Shown here: positions 9,015 through 18,575 of the stretch, one piece after another | Layout of the letters: each line of letters starts with the position of its first letter | How positions within the stretch are numbered: position 1 is the first letter of the stretch | Translations under genes and position numbers: made by a program | Source: Streptomyces sp. WP-1 | GTDB lineage: Bacteria; Actinomycetota; Actinomycetes; Streptomycetales; Streptomycetaceae | Direction: 5' to 3' | Assembly (NCBI RefSeq): GCF_030450125.1 | Contig: NZ_CP123923.1 | Location: forward strand, 3,038,001 to 3,102,000 | DNA: 64,000 nt | The notes under the pieces: generated by a model | Told to the model about the DNA's origin: nothing | The model's database searches: none | What the model saw: the letters and a program-made list of their open reading frames with translations, nothing else

Positions 9015-9952
9015 GACTGCTTGGCCTCCTCGGCCTCCGTGATGGCGACGAACGCCTGCTCCAGGCCGAGGCCGGCGACCTCCAGATTGCGGGGGTAGAC
9101 GCCGAGGCCGTACAGGGCGTGCACGGTGGCGTCGGCGTCCGAGGACTGGATGCGCACGGTCTGCCCGGACACGTCGATGCCGGTCAGGAAGGGCAGGGCG
9201 CGCAGGGCGGCCGTGTCGAAGGCGCCCTCCAGGTCGAAGGCGATGCGCCGGGCGCCCGCGCGGGCCTTGATCTCGGCGGCGGTGCCGTCGGCGAGGAGGC
9301 GGCCGCGGTGCAGCACCAGGACCCGGTCGGCGATGGCGTCGGCCTCTTCGAGGTAGTGCGTGGCGAACAGGACCGTGCGGCCCTGGTCGGCCTGCTCGCG
9401 CATGGTGGCCCAGAAGGCCTGGCGGGCGGAGACGTCCATGCCGGTGGTCGGCTCGTCCAGGATGATCAGATCGCTGTCGCCCGCGGTGGCGAGGGCGAAG
9501 CGGACGCGCTGGGCCTGGCCGCCGGAGAGCTTGTTGACCTTGCGGTCGGCGATCTGCGCGATACCGGCGCGGGCCATCACATCGGCGGCCTTGTACGGCC
9601 GCGGGTGCAGGGAGCAGGACAGCTTGACCAGCTCGGCCACCGTGACGTCGTCCATCAGGCCGCCGCTCTGGAGCATGGCGCCGACCCGCCCGGCCACGAT
9701 CGCCTCGCGGGGGCTGGTGCCGAACACGGACACCGTGCCGGCGTCGGGCTGCTTGAGGCCGAGGAGCAGGTCGAGGGTGGTGGACTTGCCCGCGCCGTTC
9801 GGGCCGAGCAGGGCCACGGTCTCCCCCGGGTGCAGCCGCAGCGAGAGCCCGTCGACGGCCCGTACCGTCCCGTACGTCTTGGTCACCTGGTCGAACCCGA
9901 CCACCTCGGTGGTGGAGGTGGCCGGTACCGCTGTCGTTGTCATGTCGTCCAT
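9011..9952 (-). CDS. ABC transporter ATP-binding protein (ABC-2 exporter)
   Basis: 313 residues. Walker A is GPNGAGKS at about 50-57, the signature LSGGQAQR at about 143-150, Walker B LIILDEPTTGMD, and the switch His is in FATHYLEEAD. A C-terminal extension of about 90 residues is typical of DrrA/CcmA-like exporter ATPases. Start at ATG 9952 (MDDM) or, nine bases on, at 9943 (MTTTAV). First gene of a four-gene operon (ATPase, permease, kinase, regulator) with four-base overlaps at both ATPase/permease and kinase/regulator joins. The upstream 218 bp carries a 14-bp palindrome and a 9-bp tandem repeat. Confidence 0.92.
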   Translation of the reverse strand: MDDMTTTAVPATSTTEVVGFDQVTKTYGTVRAVDGLSLRLHPGETVALLGPNGAGKSTTLDLLLGLKQPDAGTVSVFGTSPREAIVAGRVGAMLQSGGLMDDVTVAELVKLSCSLHPRPYKAADVMARAGIAQIADRKVNKLSGGQAQRVRFALATAGDSDLIILDEPTTGMDVSARQAFWATMREQADQGRTVLFATHYLEEADAIADRVLVLHRGRLLADGTAAEIKARAGARRIAFDLEGAFDTAALRALPFLTGIDVSGQTVRIQSSDADATVHALYGLGVYPRNLEVAGLGLEQAFVAITEAEEAKQS

Positions 9953-10002
9953 GGTGCCGGTGCGGGCGGGTGCCCGGCAGTGTCGGGGGTCCTGGGTGCC
10001 GG

Positions 10003-10016
10003 ATGACAGATGTCAT
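10003..10016. promoter_or_regulatory. Palindromic operator candidate upstream of the ABC/two-component operon
   Basis: ATGACAGATGTCAT is a perfect inverted repeat (six-base arms, two-base centre) starting 51 bp upstream of the ATPase start codon. Its position and symmetry suit a dimeric NarL/LuxR-type regulator such as the one encoded at the end of this operon. Binding is inferred. Confidence 0.5.
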
Positions 10017-10065
10017 GGGGGTCGGGGTGAGCGATCCCTGGGGGTCGCGTTCGCCGGACCGGCCC

Positions 10066-10105
10066 GTACGGGTGGTACGGGTGGTACGGGTGGTACGGGT
10101 GGTAC
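10066..10105. repeat. Tandem repeat of a 9-bp unit
   Basis: Four exact head-to-tail copies of GTACGGGTG (10066-10101) plus a partial fifth (GTAC), in the gap between the VanW-like gene and the ABC operon promoter. It contains no gene. Copy number probably varies by slippage. Confidence 0.8.
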
Positions 10106-10118
10106 CCCGAAGACCCGC

Positions 10119-10152
10119 GAGGGGCGCCCGGCGTGCCTGCCGGGCGCCCCTC
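10119..10152 (-). terminator. Hairpin terminator of the VanW-like gene
   Basis: A perfect 14-bp stem (10119-10132 with 10139-10152, six-base loop) starts 20 bp past the stop of the gene ending at 10172. It separates that gene from the downstream ABC operon on the same strand. Confidence 0.75.
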
Positions 10153-10171
10153 AAGGGCCGTGTCCGCGACC

Positions 10172-12391
10172 TCAGTTGGGGTGTGTGCTGATCACCGCGA
10201 CCCGGTTGGTCGTGCTGGTCAGCGCCTGGCGCATGGCCAGGTAGACGTCCTGGGGCGTGACCGGCGTCTTCTTGCCGTTGCCCCGGGTGATCAGGACGCC
10301 GTCGAAGGTCTGCCCGTAGAGCTCCTTGAGGGCGGGGTAGTTCGGCTTGTCGGTCAGCTTGCCGTCGACCGCGGCCACGCCGAGGAACTTCCACAGCGAC
10401 TTCTGCGGGCTGAACATGACCGTCCGCCCCGTGTCGGTGCGCACGGTCACCGGCGCCGACATGGCGGGCTCGGCGAACTCCTTCATCTCGCGGTCGACCT
10501 CGGCGTCGGAGACCGCGGGCTGCCGGCCGGCGGTGGGCACGGTGATCACCGAGGAGTCGTCGGTCTCCACCGCGGCGCGGTACGCCTGTTCGATCGCCTG
10601 GGTCGAGCGGGCCGCGTCGATGGCCGTACCCGCCTTGCCGTGCACGGCCACGGCCTTGCCCGCCTCGAAGGTGATGCCGCCGTCGACCACCGCGCCCGAG
10701 CCGGAGCCGCCGCCCGCCTGCCGGAGCGCGGCCTGGAGCTTCTCCTCGTCCACCGGCATGACCGGCTCGACCACGCGATGCTGCCCGAAGAGCGTGCCGA
10801 CCACGGAGACCGGGTTGTAGTCGCTCTTGGCGGCCGCGCTCGCGGTGGCCTGGAAGTCGAACTGGAGACCGGCGTTGGCCGGGGTGAGCATGACCGTACG
10901 GCCGCCCACGGAGAGCTTCAGCGGCTTGGCGACCCGGGGGCCGAAGACGTCGTCCAGCTTCTTGACGGCGTCGTCCCGGGTGCCGCCGCCGATGTCGACG
11001 CCGAGCACGGTGGTGCCCTTGGGCACATCGGTGTGGTTCATCAGCAGCCCGGCGCCGTAGACACCGCCCGCGATCACGACCAGGCCGACGCAGAGCAGGA
11101 CCAGCTTGCTGCGGCCCTTCTTCTTCGGCTTGGCCGCCGCCTTGGGCGCGGCCGCGGCCGGCTCGGGCTTGGGCGTGACCGGAGCGGCCGGGCCACCGGG
11201 ACCACCCGCCGGACCCCCGGGGCCGCCCGGAGCGCTCGCGCCGAACGGGCCGCCGTTGCCGCCCGGGACCACCGGGATACCGCTGGTGACGGTGTGTCCG
11301 GAGACGTTGTCCGGGGCCCGGTAGCCGGGCGTGCCCGGTTCGGGGGCCGGCTTCTGCGGGGTGAGGATCGCGGTGTCGTCGCTGAGGCCGCCACCGGGAC
11401 CGAGCCCGGCGCCCGGCGCCCCGGCCGGTCCGTCGAGGTCGGCGAGAGTGCTGCGCCCGGCACCCTGCTGCCCGTAGGGACTCTCGGCGCCCGGCCGCAG
11501 CGGGCTGTCGCCGGTGACCGGACCACCGGTCGGCCCGGCGGGCCCCTGCGGACCGCCGTGACCGCCCCGGCCGCCCTGTCCGCCCGTGCCGTTCGCGCCG
11601 CCCGCGCCCGCGGTGCCGAAGGGGTCCTGGCCGCCCGGGGTGCCGTTCTCCGAGAAGTACGGCAGCTCGTCGCGGCACGGCTCGCCGCCGGCCGTGTCGG
11701 AGGAACGGGAGCCGCCCAGCGGGCCCGCGGCCAGCGCCTCGGTGACGTCGAAGGAACCGGTGCCGCCGCCGTGTCCGGGGGCCACCGGGCCGCCGGTGGC
11801 GCCGGGCAGGCCCGAGCCGTTCGTCTTGCCGGAGGTGCGGCCGGGCACGCTCATGGAGCCGACCACGCCACCGGGGCGTGCGCCGCTGCCACCGGCCGCG
11901 CCGCCCGCGCCCTGGGCACCCGGGCGGGCGCCCGGCGCACCGGCGGGGGCACCGGAGGCGCCGGAGTTCTTGGCCCCGCCCGCACCCGCGCCGCCCTTGG
12001 CGGGCGCGCCCGCCTTGCGGGGCGCGAACCAGTCGCTGGTCTTCTCCTCGGCCGGGGCCGCGGGCTCCGCGGCGGCCTCGGGGGCGGGCGCTGCCGGGGC
12101 GCTCGCCTCGGCGGCGGGCTTGTCGTCCCGGCCGGTGTCGGCGGCCTCGCCGTCCGCCACGGGCTTGCGCACGACGACCGGCGGGATGGGCCGGGACCCG
12201 GGGATGTTGATCCGGATCCGGGTCGTCAGCGTGGTCTCGGTCTTGCGTTCCTCGGACTGCGCGCCCGAACGGCCCGCGTCCGCACTCTCGTCGGAAGCCA
12301 TGGGGGTCCCGTACGGCGGGGTGCCGGACGGGTATGCGGCTGTGCCGCGCCCGTTGGGCCCGGAGGACGGAGTGTCAGTTTCACGACTCAA
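10172..12391 (-). CDS. Membrane protein with Gly/Pro-rich cytoplasmic region and VanW-type peptidoglycan-binding domain
   Basis: 739 residues from a TTG at 12391 (LSRETDTPSSGPNGRG), chosen because GGGAG lies eight bases upstream; ATG 12301 (MASDESADAG) is the alternative. The first 430 residues are low complexity (GGPGGPAGG-like, PEPAAAAPKAAA) and probably cytoplasmic and disordered. One transmembrane helix follows (KKKGRSKLVLLCVGLVVIAG). The outer part carries two copies of the PG_binding_4 fold seen in VanW proteins: TTVLGVDIGGGTRDDAVKKL and the later region around VITVPTAGRQPAVSDAEVD. It probably binds peptidoglycan at the outer membrane face. The VanW catalytic-like domain itself is absent. 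Ends before a strong hairpin. Confidence 0.75.
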   Translation of the reverse strand: MSRETDTPSSGPNGRGTAAYPSGTPPYGTPMASDESADAGRSGAQSEERKTETTLTTRIRINIPGSRPIPPVVVRKPVADGEAADTGRDDKPAAEASAPAAPAPEAAAEPAAPAEEKTSDWFAPRKAGAPAKGGAGAGGAKNSGASGAPAGAPGARPGAQGAGGAAGGSGARPGGVVGSMSVPGRTSGKTNGSGLPGATGGPVAPGHGGGTGSFDVTEALAAGPLGGSRSSDTAGGEPCRDELPYFSENGTPGGQDPFGTAGAGGANGTGGQGGRGGHGGPQGPAGPTGGPVTGDSPLRPGAESPYGQQGAGRSTLADLDGPAGAPGAGLGPGGGLSDDTAILTPQKPAPEPGTPGYRAPDNVSGHTVTSGIPVVPGGNGGPFGASAPGGPGGPAGGPGGPAAPVTPKPEPAAAAPKAAAKPKKKGRSKLVLLCVGLVVIAGGVYGAGLLMNHTDVPKGTTVLGVDIGGGTRDDAVKKLDDVFGPRVAKPLKLSVGGRTVMLTPANAGLQFDFQATASAAAKSDYNPVSVVGTLFGQHRVVEPVMPVDEEKLQAALRQAGGGSGSGAVVDGGITFEAGKAVAVHGKAGTAIDAARSTQAIEQAYRAAVETDDSSVITVPTAGRQPAVSDAEVDREMKEFAEPAMSAPVTVRTDTGRTVMFSPQKSLWKFLGVAAVDGKLTDKPNYPALKELYGQTFDGVLITRGNGKKTPVTPQDVYLAMRQALTSTTNRVAVISTHPN

Positions 12392-12589
12392 GGCAGGTTC
12401 TCCCAGTTGGCTCCGCCGCCCGACACTGACCTCACTGCTTCGGCGGTCCCCCCAACTCGAACGGGGTCGAGAGCGCGGGGGAGGCTCGGCGGCGCGCACC
12501 ACCATACTGGCCGCATCTGGCCCACATCCCCTGACCGCTGAGGAAACCCACACCCAACTCGCACGTGGGCCGCACCGGAAAGCGGTACG

Positions 12590-13009
12590 TCACTTCCCAA
12601 GTCGGGCGGAGCCGAGGCGCGGTTGCCTCCCGGCGCCGAGGGTGGCGCAGATCACAGCCAGCGCCATGCCGCCGAACAGGAAGAGATAGGAGCCGCCGCC
12701 CGCGCCGAAGAGGAAGTCGCCCTCGGGACGGGAGGTGGTGAGCAGGATGACGGTGACGATCCAGCCCGCGGCGGGTGCCATCGCGCCGCCCCGGGACCGG
12801 GTGGCGTAGGCACCGCCGAGGAACGCGCCGACGGCACCCGCGAGGGCGAGCAGCAGCCCGCCGGGGAACCAGGCGGCCTGCACCAGGGACCCGGCGGCCG
12901 CGACGACGGCGCCGAGCAGGAAGAGGCCGATGTGGGCGAGGGCGCGCCCGGGGGTCGGCATGCGCAGCGGCTGGGCGAGCATCGGGCCCGGGGTGCCGGT
13001 GCCGCTCAC
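12590..13009 (-). CDS. Four-helix membrane protein (DUF6113-like)
   Basis: 139 residues with four hydrophobic segments (about 25-45, 48-70, 80-95, 103-125). The ATG at 13009 overlaps the TGA of mshB by four bases, so it is translationally coupled to mycothiol synthesis. Position and size match the DUF6113 proteins found behind mshB in Streptomyces. No functional motif is visible; a role linked to mycothiol is a guess from context only. Confidence 0.75.
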   Translation of the reverse strand: MSGTGTPGPMLAQPLRMPTPGRALAHIGLFLLGAVVAAAGSLVQAAWFPGGLLLALAGAVGAFLGGAYATRSRGGAMAPAAGWIVTVILLTTSRPEGDFLFGAGGGSYLFLFGGMALAVICATLGAGRQPRLGSARLGK

Positions 13010-13884
13010 GACGCCTCCCCGGTGGCGATCCCGGCGAACAGGTCGCTCTCGCCGGGGACGGCGGTGCCGCGCGCCAACTCGTAGTATTCGGTGGTGAACA
13101 GCGGCTGGGCCAGCTCGTTCGAGAGCGCGAACCAGGGCTCGGCGACCGCGACCTGGGTGGCGTGGGCGCGCATCGCGGCGGCCTTCGCCGCGGCGTGGGC
13201 GGTGCCGTCGACGGCGGTGGTGACCCGGGCGTCGTCCACCACACCGGGTACGTCCTCCAGGGCCGCGCTCTTCTCGAAGGGCAGGGCCGGCAGCTCCTCC
13301 TGGAGCCGGGCGAAGGCGTCCTCGGCGACGGAGCGCGGGGTGCGGATCCAGTAGACCTTGTCGATGGTGTGCCCGCGCCCGGCCGCGAGGTCGGCGGCGC
13401 GCATGGCGACGCGGTGGGCCTGGATGTGGTCCGGGTGGCCGTAGCCGCCGTTGTCGTCGTAGGTGACGAGGACCTGGGGGCGGATCTCCAGGATCACCTC
13501 GACGAGGTGTGCCGCGGCCTCGTCCACATCGGCCTGCCAGAAGCAGCCGGGGTCCTCGTTGTCGGCGAGGCCCATCATCCCGGAGTCGCCGTAGCGGCCG
13601 GCGCCGCCGAGCAGCCGGGCGTCGGTGACACCCAGTTCACCGAGGGCGGCGGCCAGCTCGCCGCGCCGGTGCGCGCCGAGCGCGGCGCCGGTCAGATGCC
13701 GCAGCTCGGGCGGGATGCACTCGCCCCGCTCGCCCAGGGTGCAGGTGACCAGGGTCACGTGGGCGCCCTCGGCCACGTACTTGGCCATGGTGGCGCCGTT
13801 GTTGATCGACTCGTCGTCCGGGTGCGCGTGCACCAGCAGCAGCCGCCGGGCGGCGCGCGGGCCGGAGGTGGGCAGTTCCGTCAT
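13006..13884 (-). CDS. mshB: N-acetyl-GlcN-inositol deacetylase (mycothiol synthesis)
   Basis: 292 residues. Zn-dependent LmbE/PIG-L-family deacetylase that converts GlcNAc-Ins to GlcN-Ins, the second step of mycothiol synthesis in the cytoplasm. The metal motif HAHPDDES is at residues 19-26 (His21 and Asp24 ligands), and the third ligand is in [13 protein letters not shown]. Length is as in the Mycobacterium enzyme. It is followed with a four-base overlap by a DUF6113-like membrane gene. Marks the organism as an actinomycete. Confidence 0.94.
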   Translation of the reverse strand: MTELPTSGPRAARRLLLVHAHPDDESINNGATMAKYVAEGAHVTLVTCTLGERGECIPPELRHLTGAALGAHRRGELAAALGELGVTDARLLGGAGRYGDSGMMGLADNEDPGCFWQADVDEAAAHLVEVILEIRPQVLVTYDDNGGYGHPDHIQAHRVAMRAADLAAGRGHTIDKVYWIRTPRSVAEDAFARLQEELPALPFEKSAALEDVPGVVDDARVTTAVDGTAHAAAKAAAMRAHATQVAVAEPWFALSNELAQPLFTTEYYELARGTAVPGESDLFAGIATGEAS

Positions 13885-13924
13885 GCCACCACCCTACGCA
13901 GGCCCGGGACCGCCCGCCCGGCCG

Positions 13925-14119
13925 TCAGAACTTGATGCTGCCGATCATGCTCGCCACGTTCGTCGTCAGCTGGCTGATCGTGGGCGCGATGGTGGAGGAG
14001 GCGAGGTAGAAGCCGAGCAGCATGCAGACGACCGCGTGGCCGCCCTTCAGTCCCGACTTCTTCATCAGCAGGAAGACGATGATCGCCAGCAGCACCACCG
14101 CCGAAATCGAGAGTGCCAC
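13925..14119 (-). CDS. Small two-helix membrane protein
   Basis: 64 residues (MALSISAVVLLAIIVFLLMK ... IGSIKF). The first helix spans residues 3-19, then a basic loop KKSGLKGGHA, then a second hydrophobic stretch VVCMLLGFYLASSTIAP and an amphipathic tail. The start is ATG 14119 with GGAGGTGAG just upstream. Very similar small proteins are common on Streptomyces chromosomes and in their integrative elements; no function is known to me. It lies between mshB and the S9 peptidase and is divergent from the latter. Confidence 0.75.
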   Translation of the reverse strand: MALSISAVVLLAIIVFLLMKKSGLKGGHAVVCMLLGFYLASSTIAPTISQLTTNVASMIGSIKF

Positions 14120-14296
14120 GGCGGCTCACCTCCAAAGATCCCAGGGACACGGCTGTTCGGAAAGATCGGTAGAGCAAGTCCATGCGGACACCGGCAGGTT
14201 CATACCCACACAGCGGTAGTGATCATAACTATCCGTGCTCGCGCATCTCTCGGCGCACGGCCGCACAAGGGGGCGCATGGCCAATATGGTCGGGGT

Positions 14297-16411
14297 ATGA
14301 CGACCGAGTCCGACTCCTTCCCCCGCAGACACGCCAGGACCCAGCGATTCACCCTCGGCGCGCCGCGCGGGTTCACCGTGGCGCCCGACGGCGCACGTGT
14401 CGCGTTCCTGCGTTCCAGCTCCGGTTCCGACCGGGCCAACGCCCTCTGGGTGCTGGACCTCCCGGACGGCACCGAGCGCCTCGCCGCCGACCCGGGCGCC
14501 CTGCTGGGCGGCGCCAGTGAGCAGCTCTCGCCCGCGGAACGGGCCCGCCGGGAGCGCAGCAGGGAGGGCGGGGCCGGCATCGTCGGCTACGCCACCGACG
14601 CCGCCGTGGAGTTGGCGTCTTTCACCTTGTCAGGGCGGCTTTTCACGGCGGGCCTGACGACCGGCGAGACCCGTGAACTCCCGGTGCCGGGCCCCGTGAT
14701 CGACCCCCGCCCGGCACCCGACGGCCGGCACATCGCGTACGTCTCCGAGGGCGCCCTGCGCGTGGTGGGCGCCGACGGCGAGGGCGACCGCGCGCTCGCC
14801 GAACCGGAGACGGAGCAGGTCACCTACGGGCTCGCGGAGTTCATCGCGGCCGAGGAGATGAGCCGTACCCGCGGCTTCTGGTGGGCGCCGGGCGGCGACC
14901 GGCTGCTGGTGGCCCGTGCGGACGACACGCCGGTGACCAGGTGGTGGATCTCCGACCCGGCCCATCCCGACCGTGAGCCAAATAACGTCGCGTACCCCGC
15001 GGCGGGCACCCCTAACGCGGACGTCCGGCTGTTCGTGCTGGGTCTCGACGGGGAGCGCACGGAGGTGCTCTGGGATCGCGACCGCTACCCCTACCTCGCC
15101 CGAGTGCACTGGTCACAGGCGGGTGCGCCGCTGGTCCTCGTGCAGTCCCGGGACCAGCGCGGCCTGCTGTACCTGGCGGTGGACCCGGACACCGGGACGA
15201 CCCGGATGGTGCACGCGGACGAGGACCCAATTTGGCTGGAACTTTTCGCCGGAGCGCCGTGCTGGAGCCCCTCCGGACAGCTGGTCCGGATCGCGGACGA
15301 GGGCGGCGCCCGGGTCCTCGCCGTGGGCGAACGTCCGCTGACCACAGGCCAGTTGCACATCCGTGCGGTTCTGGACGTGGGTGCGGACGACGTGCTCGTC
15401 TCCGCCTCCGCCGGGGCCGAGGCGGAGGCGCCCGAGATCGGCGAGATCCATGTGTACCGGGTGAGCGAACTGGGCGTGGAGCGCGTGTCCCGGGAACCCG
15501 GGGTGCACTCGGCGGTGCGCGCCGGGGGCGTGACGGTGCTGGTGTCCGCGGCCCTGGACAGGCCGGGCACACGTGTACAGGTGCTGGCTGACGGAAAAGC
15601 GACGGCCACTGTCCGGTCGTACGCCGAAGACCCCGGTTTGTCCCCCCGGGTCACGCTCACCGAGGGGGGCGCACGCCGAATTCCGTGCGCCGTGCTTATG
15701 CCACGGGACTACCACGGTGACACTCCCCTGCCGGTTCTGCTGGACCCCTACGGTGGCCCGCACGGTCAGCGGGTGGTCGCCGCGCACAACGCCCACCTCA
15801 CCTCCCAGTGGTTCGCCGACCAGGGCTTCGCCGTGGTGGTCGCCGACGGGCGGGGCACCCCGGGCCGCTCGCCCGCCTGGGAGAAGGAGATCAAGGACGA
15901 CCTCGCCGAGATCGTCCTCCAGGACCAGGTGGACGCGCTCCGGTCGCTCGCCGAGCGGTTCCCGCTGGACCTCACCCGGGTGGCGATCCGGGGCTGGTCC
16001 TTCGGCGGCTATCTGTCCGCCCTCGCGGTGCTGCGCCGCCCGGACGTCTTCCACGCGGCGGTGGTCGGCGCCCCGGTCACCGATCTGCGGCTCTACGACA
16101 CCCACTACCAGGAGCGCTACCTGGGCGACCCGAACGAGCAGCCGGACGTCTACCGCCGCAACTCGCTGATCGACGACGCCGGTCTGGTCGACGCGGCCGA
16201 GCCGCACCGCCCGATGATGGTCGTCCACGGCCTGGCGGACGACAACGTGGTGGTCGCGCACTCGCTGCGGCTGTCCTCCGCGCTGCTGGCCGCGGGCCGC
16301 CCGCACGAGGTGCTGCCGCTGTCCGGGGTGACCCATATGACCCCGCAGGAGACGGTCGCGGAGAACCTGCTCAACCTCCAGCTGGACTTCCTGCGGCGGT
16401 CCCTGGGCTGA
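14297..16411 (+). CDS. S9-family prolyl oligopeptidase/dipeptidyl peptidase
   Basis: 704 residues from ATG 14297 (MTTESDSFPRRHARTQRF). An N-terminal beta-propeller of the DPP-IV type (about 30-450) precedes an alpha/beta-hydrolase domain. The catalytic triad is visible: Ser568 in GWSFGGYLS, Asp648 or Asp649 in VHGLADDNVV, and His680 in GVTHMTPQ. No signal peptide is seen, so it should be cytoplasmic and cleave short, often proline-containing peptides. It converges on oligopeptide ABC operon A and shares a hairpin terminator with it, which fits a role in processing imported peptides; that link is inference from position. The upstream 177 bp contains an AT-rich stretch near 14220-14232 suited to a -10 element. 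Confidence 0.9.
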   Translation: MTTESDSFPRRHARTQRFTLGAPRGFTVAPDGARVAFLRSSSGSDRANALWVLDLPDGTERLAADPGALLGGASEQLSPAERARRERSREGGAGIVGYATDAAVELASFTLSGRLFTAGLTTGETRELPVPGPVIDPRPAPDGRHIAYVSEGALRVVGADGEGDRALAEPETEQVTYGLAEFIAAEEMSRTRGFWWAPGGDRLLVARADDTPVTRWWISDPAHPDREPNNVAYPAAGTPNADVRLFVLGLDGERTEVLWDRDRYPYLARVHWSQAGAPLVLVQSRDQRGLLYLAVDPDTGTTRMVHADEDPIWLELFAGAPCWSPSGQLVRIADEGGARVLAVGERPLTTGQLHIRAVLDVGADDVLVSASAGAEAEAPEIGEIHVYRVSELGVERVSREPGVHSAVRAGGVTVLVSAALDRPGTRVQVLADGKATATVRSYAEDPGLSPRVTLTEGGARRIPCAVLMPRDYHGDTPLPVLLDPYGGPHGQRVVAAHNAHLTSQWFADQGFAVVVADGRGTPGRSPAWEKEIKDDLAEIVLQDQVDALRSLAERFPLDLTRVAIRGWSFGGYLSALAVLRRPDVFHAAVVGAPVTDLRLYDTHYQERYLGDPNEQPDVYRRNSLIDDAGLVDAAEPHRPMMVVHGLADDNVVVAHSLRLSSALLAAGRPHEVLPLSGVTHMTPQETVAENLLNLQLDFLRRSLG

Positions 16412-16518
16412 GGCGGACGGCGGCCGTCAACCGCGTTAACACGCGGGCAACTTGACGGAAGCAGCTCCGATATACGGACACGGCAGGCTGCGGTTCGTAC
16501 GGTCGTGCGGGTGCCGTG

Positions 16519-16554
16519 AACGGGCCGGGGTGCATCACGTCACCCCGGCCCGTT
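16519..16554. terminator. Bidirectional hairpin between S9 peptidase and oligopeptide operon A
   Basis: A perfect 14-bp stem (16519-16532 with 16541-16554, eight-base loop). The right arm contains the stop codon of the last gene of operon A (16540-16542), so the hairpin overlaps the coding end. The convergent peptidase gene ends 107 bp to the left. Confidence 0.8.
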
Positions 16555-17601
16555 GCCGTCCGCCGGGCCGGACTCCGGCGGCACCACCCGCTTCTCCTCG
16601 GCGAAGTGGCACGCCGAGGCATGGGCGGCCGGACCCTCCTCGAAGAAGGCCGGCACCGCGAGCGCGGGCACCTGGAGCGCGCACCGCTCCCGCGCCTTCC
16701 AGCACCGGGTGCGAAAGCGGCACCCGGAGGGGATGTCCGCCGGGGAGGGCACGTCCCCGCTGAGGATGATCCGCTCGCGCCTCTCCCGCGCCTCGGGGTC
16801 CGGGACGGGCACCGCGGACAGCAGCGCCTGGGTGTAGGGGTGCGTCGGATGCTCGTAGATCTCCGCGTCCCGCCCGGTCTCCACGATCCGGCCGAGGTAC
16901 ATGACGCCGACCCGGTCCGAGATGTGCCGCACGATCGACAGGTCGTGCGCGATGAAGACGTAGGAGAGCTCGAACTCCGCCTGCAGCCGGTCCAGCAGGT
17001 TGATCACCTGGGCCTGCACCGACACGTCGAGCGCGGACACCGGTTCGTCGGCGACGATGACCTCCGGGCGCAGCGCGAGCCCCCGCGCGATGCCGATGCG
17101 CTGGCGCTGGCCGCCGGAGAACTGGTGCGGATAGCGGTTGACGAAGTCCGGGTCGAGCCCCACCACGTCCAGCAGTTCCCGCACCCGGCGGCGCCGGTCG
17201 CCCTTGGGGGCCGCCTCGGGGTGGATCTCGTACGGCTCCCCCACGATGTCCCCCACCGTCATCCGGGGGTTGAGGGAGGTGTACGGGTCCTGGAAGACCA
17301 TCTGGATGTTGCGGCGCACCGCCTTCAGGGCGCGCCCGGACAGCCGGGTGATGTCCTCGCCCTTGAACCGGACGGACCCGGCGCTCGGCCGCTCCAGGTT
17401 GCACAGCAGCCTGGCGACCGTCGACTTGCCGCAGCCCGACTCGCCGACGATGCCCAGGGTCTCGCCCCGGCCGAGGACGAAGTCGACGCCGTCGACCGCC
17501 CGGACCGCGCCGATCTGCTTCTTGAACAGGACGCCCCGGGTCAGCGGGTAGTGCTTGACGAGCCCGCTGACCTCCAGGACCGGTTCACCGCTCGTCGCCA
17601 C
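16540..17601 (-). CDS. Oligopeptide ABC transporter ATPase, OppF/DppF type (operon A)
   Basis: 353 residues from a GTG at 17601. Walker [10 protein letters not shown], signature [17 protein letters not shown], Walker [13 protein letters not shown] and switch His in [11 protein letters not shown]. The C-terminal oligo/dipeptide transporter extension has the expected cysteines ([15 protein letters not shown] ... SACH), a pattern that may bind an Fe-S cluster in some family members. The start overlaps the end of the preceding ATPase gene by 17 bp. It should pair with the OppD-type ATPase to drive the two permeases of the same operon. Last gene of operon A. Confidence 0.92.
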   Translation of the reverse strand: MATSGEPVLEVSGLVKHYPLTRGVLFKKQIGAVRAVDGVDFVLGRGETLGIVGESGCGKSTVARLLCNLERPSAGSVRFKGEDITRLSGRALKAVRRNIQMVFQDPYTSLNPRMTVGDIVGEPYEIHPEAAPKGDRRRRVRELLDVVGLDPDFVNRYPHQFSGGQRQRIGIARGLALRPEVIVADEPVSALDVSVQAQVINLLDRLQAEFELSYVFIAHDLSIVRHISDRVGVMYLGRIVETGRDAEIYEHPTHPYTQALLSAVPVPDPEARERRERIILSGDVPSPADIPSGCRFRTRCWKARERCALQVPALAVPAFFEEGPAAHASACHFAEEKRVVPPESGPADGNGPG

Positions 17602-18568
17602 CGAGGCACTCCCTCCAGAAGTGGCAGGCGCTGCCGCGGACTTCGGACACCTCGTACAGCGGGGGCACCTCGGCGCGGCAGACGCCCCGGGCCATCGGGC
17701 AGCGCGGATGGAAGGAGCAGCCTGGCGGCACCCGCGTCAGGTTCGGCGGCAGGCCCTTGATGGCGTACAGCTCCCGCCCCTTGAGGTCCAGGCGCGGGAT
17801 GGAGTCGAGCAGGCCCCGGGTGTAGGGGTGGGCGGGCGCCTTGTAGATGTCGTGCACCGGCGCCGACTCCACGATCCGCCCGGCGTACATCACGGCGATC
17901 CGGTCGGCCACGTCCGCGACCACCCCGAGGTCGTGGGTGATGAGGACGAGCCCCATGCGGTACTCGCGCTGCAGTTCGGCGAGCAGATCCATGACCTGCG
18001 CCTGCACGGTGACGTCCAGGGCGGTGGTGGGTTCGTCGGCGATGACCAGGGCGGGTTCCAGGGCCAGCGCCATGGCGATCATGATCCGCTGGCGCATCCC
18101 GCCGGAGAACTGGTGGGGGTAGTCGCGCACCCGCTGGGCCGCGCCCGGGATGCGCACCCGGTCCATCAGCTCGACGGCCCTGGCCCGCGCGGCCTTGCGG
18201 GACATCCCCCGGTGCACCACGAACAGTTCGCCGAGCTGATCGCCCACGGAGAGCACCGGGTTGAGGGCCGACAGCGCGTCCTGGAAGATCATCGCCATCC
18301 GGGCGCCCCGCAGTTCCCGCCGGTCCTCCTCCTTCATCCGCAGCAGATCACGGCCCTGGAAGAGGATCTCGCCGCCGGTGATCCGCCCCGGCGGCATGTC
18401 GAGGATGCCCATCACGGCCTGCGCGGTCACCGACTTGCCCGACCCGGACTCGCCGAGCACGGCCAGTGTCTCCCCCTCGTCGACGGCGTACGACACCCCG
18501 TTCACGGCCCGGGCCACGCCGTCCCGGGTCCTGAACTCCACGTGCAGATCGCGGACTTCGAGCAGCAT
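17585..18568 (-). CDS. Oligopeptide ABC transporter ATPase, OppD/DppD type (operon A)
   Basis: 327 residues from ATG 18568 ([17 protein letters not shown]). Walker A GESGSGKS, signature [17 protein letters not shown], Walker [17 protein letters not shown] and switch [11 protein letters not shown]. The C-terminal oligopeptide extension has [15 protein letters not shown]. It lies seven bases downstream of the permease stop and overlaps the next ATPase by 17 bp. Partner of the OppF-type ATPase. Together with the binding protein at 22097 it completes importer A. Confidence 0.92.
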   Translation of the reverse strand: MLLEVRDLHVEFRTRDGVARAVNGVSYAVDEGETLAVLGESGSGKSVTAQAVMGILDMPPGRITGGEILFQGRDLLRMKEEDRRELRGARMAMIFQDALSALNPVLSVGDQLGELFVVHRGMSRKAARARAVELMDRVRIPGAAQRVRDYPHQFSGGMRQRIMIAMALALEPALVIADEPTTALDVTVQAQVMDLLAELQREYRMGLVLITHDLGVVADVADRIAVMYAGRIVESAPVHDIYKAPAHPYTRGLLDSIPRLDLKGRELYAIKGLPPNLTRVPPGCSFHPRCPMARGVCRAEVPPLYEVSEVRGSACHFWRECLGGDER

Positions 18569-18575
18569 GGCGCCG

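Noticed and set aside
8277..11678. A 1133-codon minus-strand frame running through three genes
   Set aside because: Only its last 245 codons (the ABC-2 permease) are real; the rest is an Arg/Gly-rich out-of-frame reading of the ABC ATPase and VanW-like genes.
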